Assembly (NCBI RefSeq): GCF_000425465.1
Contig: NZ_AUDM01000012.1
Location: 1 to 64,000, forward strand
Source of the DNA: Flavobacterium filum DSM 17961
GTDB taxonomy: Bacteria > Bacteroidota > Bacteroidia > Flavobacteriales > Flavobacteriaceae
Length of the DNA: 64,000 bases
Direction: 5' to 3'
Shown: positions 60,792 through 64,000 of the stretch, in pieces
Layout: every line of letters begins with the position of its first letter
Position numbering within the stretch: the first letter of the stretch is position 1
Notes under the pieces: generated by a model
What the model was told of the DNA's origin: nothing
Seen by the model: only the letters and a program-made list of their open reading frames with translations
The model's database searches: none
Translations under genes and position numbers: made by a program

Positions 60792-63005
60792 ATGAAAACT
60801 TTATTCAACAATCGCCAGTTTGGCACAAAAACGTTCAGCAGGTATTGCTTTGCGAGTTTTTTTCTATTTTCTTTAAACGGTTTTTCGCAGGAGCAACAAG
60901 CCGTTGCAGACTCAACCAAAACCAAAGACATTCCGTTAGACGAAGTCTTGGTTTCTGCTGTTCGCGTAACAGCTCAATCACCGGTTACTTTTTCTAATCT
61001 TCGCAAAGAAGAATTTCAAACTCGAAATTTAGGACAAGATATTCCGATTATGATGAATTATCTTCCGTCGGTAGTTACCACAACCGATGCAGGAGCAGGC
61101 GTGGGCTACACCGGAATTCGTGTGCGTGGTTCCGATGCAACGCGAGTAAACGTTACCATCAACGGAATCCCGTATAATGATTCCGAAAGCCAAGGAACAT
61201 TTTGGGTAAACATGCCCGATTTTGCCAGTTCAACCGAAAGTTTGCAATTGCAACGTGGTGTGGGAACGTCCACCAATGGAGCCGGTGCATTTGGAGCGAG
61301 TTTGAACATCTTAACTGATTCATATTCTAAAGAAGCTAGTGGCGAAATTTCTAATTCATTTGGAAGTTTTAATACGAGAAAGCACACAGTAAAATTCAGT
61401 ACGGGCTTAATGAATGATAAATTTGAAATTGCCGGGCGACTATCGAATATTGTTTCCGATGGTTATATTGATAGAGCTTTTTCGGACTTAAAATCGTATT
61501 TTTTACAAGGAACGTATGTTGGCGAAAACACCTTGATCAAAGCTCTTGCTTTTGGAGGAACTCAAAAAACATATCAAGCTTGGTATGGTTTAGAAGATCT
61601 TGAATTGTTAGAAAATGACAGAACTTTTAATGTGGCCGGAATGTATTTTGATGATGAAGGAAATATGAAATTTTACGACAATGAAACAGATAATTATCAG
61701 CAAGATCATTATCAATTGCATTGGAATGAAAGTTGGAGCGACAATTGGAGTACGAACTTGGCCTTTCATTATACAAAAGGGAAAGGGTATTTTGAACAAT
61801 ATAAAGAAGATGAGGATTTTGCCGATTATGGTTTAAATCCAATTACGTTGGGCGGAGGAACGATCGATGTAACCGATTTAATTCGTCGTCGTTGGTTGGA
61901 TAATGATTTTTATGGAACAACATTTTCATTAAACTTCAAAAAAGATAAAGTCGATTTTATTTTTGGTGGAGGAGCCAATAAATACGAAGGAGCTCATTTT
62001 GGCGAAATTATTTGGGCAAGATATGCTTCGCAAAGCGAAATAAGAGATCGCTATTACGATGATTTTTCAACCAAAACCGATGTGAATGTTTTTGCAAAAT
62101 TGAATTATGATTTAACTAATAATTGGCGACTTTTTGGAGATATTCAATATCGTAATGTGGGTTTTAAAGCCAATGGTGAAGATACCGGAATAGTAAACGA
62201 CACGTTTAATTTCATCAATCCGAAAGCCGGTATTACTTTTACATTGAATCAAAGAAATCACTTTTATTTTTCGTATGCCAAAGCTCAACGTGAGCCCAAC
62301 CGAAATGACTACGAAAACGGAAGTCCCAAACCCGAAAAACTGGATGATTTTGAGTTAGGCTGGCGATTGGCAACAGCGAATACAAAACTAAATGTAAATG
62401 GGTATTTTATGAAATACAAAGACCAATTGGTGTTAACCGGAGAATTAAATGATGTTGGAGCCCCAATTCGAGCCAATAGTGGAGATAGTTATCGAATTGG
62501 TTTAGAGGTTGATGCTACTTTTAAACTTTCAGAAAAATTCTATTTACAACCTAATTTCACCATAAGTCAAAATAAAAACCAAGATTTCGTTTTTCAAAGA
62601 GATGGCGTTTTGCAAAATTTAGGTTCAACAAACATTGCTTTTTCACCCAATTTTATTGCAGCAAATCGTTTGACTTACATTCCTATAAAAAATTTACAAT
62701 TGTCGTTTTTATCTAAATATGTTGGTGAACAATATATGGGAAATATTAATGCAGAAAGTTCAAAATTAGAAGCATATTTTGTGAATGATTTGAATATTTC
62801 CTATGAAATTAAGACGAATAAAATTTTCAAATCCATTCAACTTAATGCTTTAATTAATAATATTTTTGATTTGAAATACGAAAGCAATGGTTATTTTTAT
62901 ACGTTTGATGATGATTCTTCCGGCAGCATTACAACTATTGAAGGTGCTGGTTTTTATCCTCAAGCGGGCATTAATTTTTTAACCGGAATAACCCTTTTGT
63001 TTTAA
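60792..63005 (+). CDS. TonB-dependent receptor, probably for thiamine
   Basis: An outer-membrane TonB-gated channel. A signal peptide (ending LFSLNGFSQ, about residue 32) is followed by a short linker with a TonB-box-like DEVLVSAVRV (about 50). The plug is about 60-170 (DAGAGVGYTGIRVRGSDATR, NGIPYNDSESQGTFW), and a 22-strand barrel ends GINFLTGITLLF. The TPP riboswitch in its leader strongly implies thiamine or a thiamine precursor as substrate. It ends at a bidirectional terminator. Confidence 0.9.
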   Translation: MKTLFNNRQFGTKTFSRYCFASFFLFSLNGFSQEQQAVADSTKTKDIPLDEVLVSAVRVTAQSPVTFSNLRKEEFQTRNLGQDIPIMMNYLPSVVTTTDAGAGVGYTGIRVRGSDATRVNVTINGIPYNDSESQGTFWVNMPDFASSTESLQLQRGVGTSTNGAGAFGASLNILTDSYSKEASGEISNSFGSFNTRKHTVKFSTGLMNDKFEIAGRLSNIVSDGYIDRAFSDLKSYFLQGTYVGENTLIKALAFGGTQKTYQAWYGLEDLELLENDRTFNVAGMYFDDEGNMKFYDNETDNYQQDHYQLHWNESWSDNWSTNLAFHYTKGKGYFEQYKEDEDFADYGLNPITLGGGTIDVTDLIRRRWLDNDFYGTTFSLNFKKDKVDFIFGGGANKYEGAHFGEIIWARYASQSEIRDRYYDDFSTKTDVNVFAKLNYDLTNNWRLFGDIQYRNVGFKANGEDTGIVNDTFNFINPKAGITFTLNQRNHFYFSYAKAQREPNRNDYENGSPKPEKLDDFELGWRLATANTKLNVNGYFMKYKDQLVLTGELNDVGAPIRANSGDSYRIGLEVDATFKLSEKFYLQPNFTISQNKNQDFVFQRDGVLQNLGSTNIAFSPNFIAANRLTYIPIKNLQLSFLSKYVGEQYMGNINAESSKLEAYFVNDLNISYEIKTNKIFKSIQLNALINNIFDLKYESNGYFYTFDDDSSGSITTIEGAGFYPQAGINFLTGITLLF

Positions 63006-63010
63006 ATATG

Positions 63011-63035
63011 AAATCCTGACCAAAAGTCAGGATTT
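63011..63035. terminator. Bidirectional terminator behind the TonB receptor
   Basis: AAATCCTGAC/GTCAGGATTT, 10-bp perfect stem with a 5-base loop, followed by T-rich DNA; convergent genes. Confidence 0.8.
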
Positions 63036-63039
63036 CATT

Positions 63040-63462
63040 TTAATTATAAACTCTTAAAATGGGTAAACTTACTTCAACTCGGTATCGTTTCAAAGGATAC
63101 TTCAATGTGCTTAAACCGGTAAATAAACTGTAGCTTTCATCGTCACATGGACAAACAACATTTATACCTCCGTTAGTAATTAAAGTAGAACACGAAGTCA
63201 CAGGTTGATTAGGACAAGTAGCATCATAGGCAAAATAACCACTTCCTGAGTTAAAAACAATTAAACCAGGCGAACCACCCAATTGCGGCGGTACATAAAT
63301 TGAATTTCCAACAAAATTTAAAGCACTAAAACTAGGTAGATCAATGTTAATATTGGTAGAAAAACGGTAATTAGGGATATACGGATTGTTGTTGTTGAAT
63401 CCATCATCACTACATCCATTAAGTGAAAAAGCAAAAAGTAGAAATAGGCAAATCTTTTTCAT
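63040..63462 (-). CDS. Rieske-fold-like lipoprotein lacking the histidine ligands
   Basis: The lipoprotein signal ends SLNGC (Cys17). The 120-residue remainder resembles a Rieske domain in its hydrophobic framework, with AYDATCPNQ (Cys83) and VVCPCDDESYSLFTG (Cys104, Cys106). A true Rieske centre needs CxH and CxxH; here both histidines are absent and an extra Cys91 lies between. It therefore probably does not hold a Rieske cluster; another metal, disulfides or no cofactor are possible. Stand-alone gene. Confidence 0.6.
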   Translation of the reverse strand: MKKICLFLLFAFSLNGCSDDGFNNNNPYIPNYRFSTNINIDLPSFSALNFVGNSIYVPPQLGGSPGLIVFNSGSGYFAYDATCPNQPVTSCSTLITNGGINVVCPCDDESYSLFTGLSTLKYPLKRYRVEVSLPILRVYN

Positions 63463-63543
63463 AAAATTATTTTTTACAAATGTAAAAGTATTGATTTAAC
63501 TTCATCTGATATAGATTTATTTTTAAAGTAAACTTTATTTTAG

Positions 63544-63551
63544 TATCTTTG
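63544..63551 (+). promoter_or_regulatory. -7 promoter element of greA
   Basis: TATCTTTG matches TAnnTTTG. Predicted transcription start is 5-8 bases downstream, immediately before the leader hairpin. Confidence 0.55.
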
Positions 63552-63558
63552 TTGAAAG

Positions 63559-63582
63559 AAATCCTCTCAAAGGGGATTTTTT
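63559..63582 (+). terminator. Terminator-like hairpin in the greA leader (possible attenuator)
   Basis: AAATCCTCT/AGGGGATTT, 9-bp stem with one G-U pair, 3-base loop CAA, followed by six T. It lies at the very start of the predicted transcript and 85 bp before the greA ATG, so it would stop most transcripts unless overcome. Confidence 0.7.
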
Positions 63583-63666
63583 CTATTTTTATAAACGTGA
63601 GAAAACCAATTTTTGTATAGGTCATTAAGATAGAATACAAAAAATATATTGATTAAAAATGAAGTT

Positions 63667-64000
63667 ATGAGTACAGTATCGTATTACACCGCAGAAGGAT
63701 TAAAAAAATTAAAAGAAGAGTTAGAGCAATTAAAACATATTGAAAGACCAAAAGCATCACAAGCCATTGCAGAAGCGAGAGATAAAGGAGATTTGTCAGA
63801 AAATGCAGAATATGATGCCGCAAAAGAAGCTCAAGGTTTGCTTGAAATGAGAATTTCGAAATTGGAAGAAGTATATGCTAACGCAAGATTAATTGATGAA
63901 TCACAATTAGATTTGTCAAAAGCATTGGTGCTTTCTAAAGTAAAAATAAAAAACCAAGCCAACGGTATGGAAATGAAATATACCTTGGTTGCAGAAAGTG
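63667..64000 (+). CDS. greA: Transcription elongation factor GreA (partial, cut by window end)
   Basis: GreA rescues backtracked RNA polymerase by stimulating transcript cleavage. The visible 111 residues begin MSTVSYYTAEGLKKLKEELE, then IAEARDKGDLSENAEYDAAK, which is the coiled-coil tip with the catalytic acidic pair (DLSENAEYD), and the start of the FKBP-like C-terminal domain. The gene runs past the window. Its leader carries a terminator-like hairpin. Confidence 0.95.
   Translation, partial: MSTVSYYTAEGLKKLKEELEQLKHIERPKASQAIAEARDKGDLSENAEYDAAKEAQGLLEMRISKLEEVYANARLIDESQLDLSKALVLSKVKIKNQANGMEMKYTLVAES

Overview
The window is a 64 kb stretch of an AT-rich chromosome from a gliding member of the Flavobacteriaceae, most likely Flavobacterium or a close relative. 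Four things support this. A hup-mutY-ssb-gldE-gldD block carries two gliding-motility genes. Secreted proteins end in type IX secretion (T9SS) sorting domains. Most starts lack a Shine-Dalgarno sequence. The Bacteroidetes promoter element TAnnTTTG recurs upstream of many genes. No prophage, insertion sequence, CRISPR array or rRNA operon was seen; this is mostly core chromosome with a few accessory patches.

Layout. 0.3-8.4 kb: queD, a 58-codon membrane protein, tRNA-Ala(GGC), a lipoprotein with a duplicated His/Cys motif, a 1135-residue outer-membrane barrel, aspartate kinase, a GNAT acetyltransferase and fructose-bisphosphatase. 8.4-19.8 kb: a TerB-like protein, HupE/UreJ-dCMP deaminase-S41 protease, a small FAD protein, MarC, a DUF3109 protein, ribonucleotide reductase nrdB-nrdA, an RDD protein and dGTPase; several of these act on the dNTP pool. 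19.9-25.8 kb: a T9SS-secreted M36 metalloprotease, a DUF3078 protein, dxs and tadA. 25.9-36.3 kb: a giant alpha-2-macroglobulin (thioester CLEQ) and penicillin-binding protein 1C, a known functional pair, here separated by about 2.5 kb of AT-rich accessory DNA with repeats, a Schlafen/AlbA_2 protein and orphan genes. 36.3-42.2 kb: a 1030-residue repeat protein with two repeat families, a secreted protein and RNase G/E.

42.5-46.8 kb: an unlisted 30-residue basic protein behind hup, then mutY, ssb, gldE, gldD and a heavy-metal-domain lipoprotein. 46.9-53.5 kb: an EamA transporter, an AT-rich metalloprotease/lipoprotein pair and an M16 peptidase pair. 53.6-57.3 kb: rplU-rpmA, ahcY, an Sfp-type phosphopantetheinyl transferase overlapping a GGGP synthase-family gene. 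57.3-63.0 kb: a PnuC-type transporter, a NadR-like kinase fused to DUF4301, arfB, then a TPP riboswitch driving a TonB-dependent receptor. 63.0-64.0 kb: a Rieske-like lipoprotein and the start of greA, whose leader holds a terminator-like hairpin.

The strongest leads are: the kinase-DUF4301 fusion, in which the DUF4301 part shows motifs resembling UDP-sugar pyrophosphorylases; the greA leader hairpin; the 30-residue basic protein; and a family of period-7/8 intergenic tandem repeats, two copies of which share a bipartite layout in opposite orientation.
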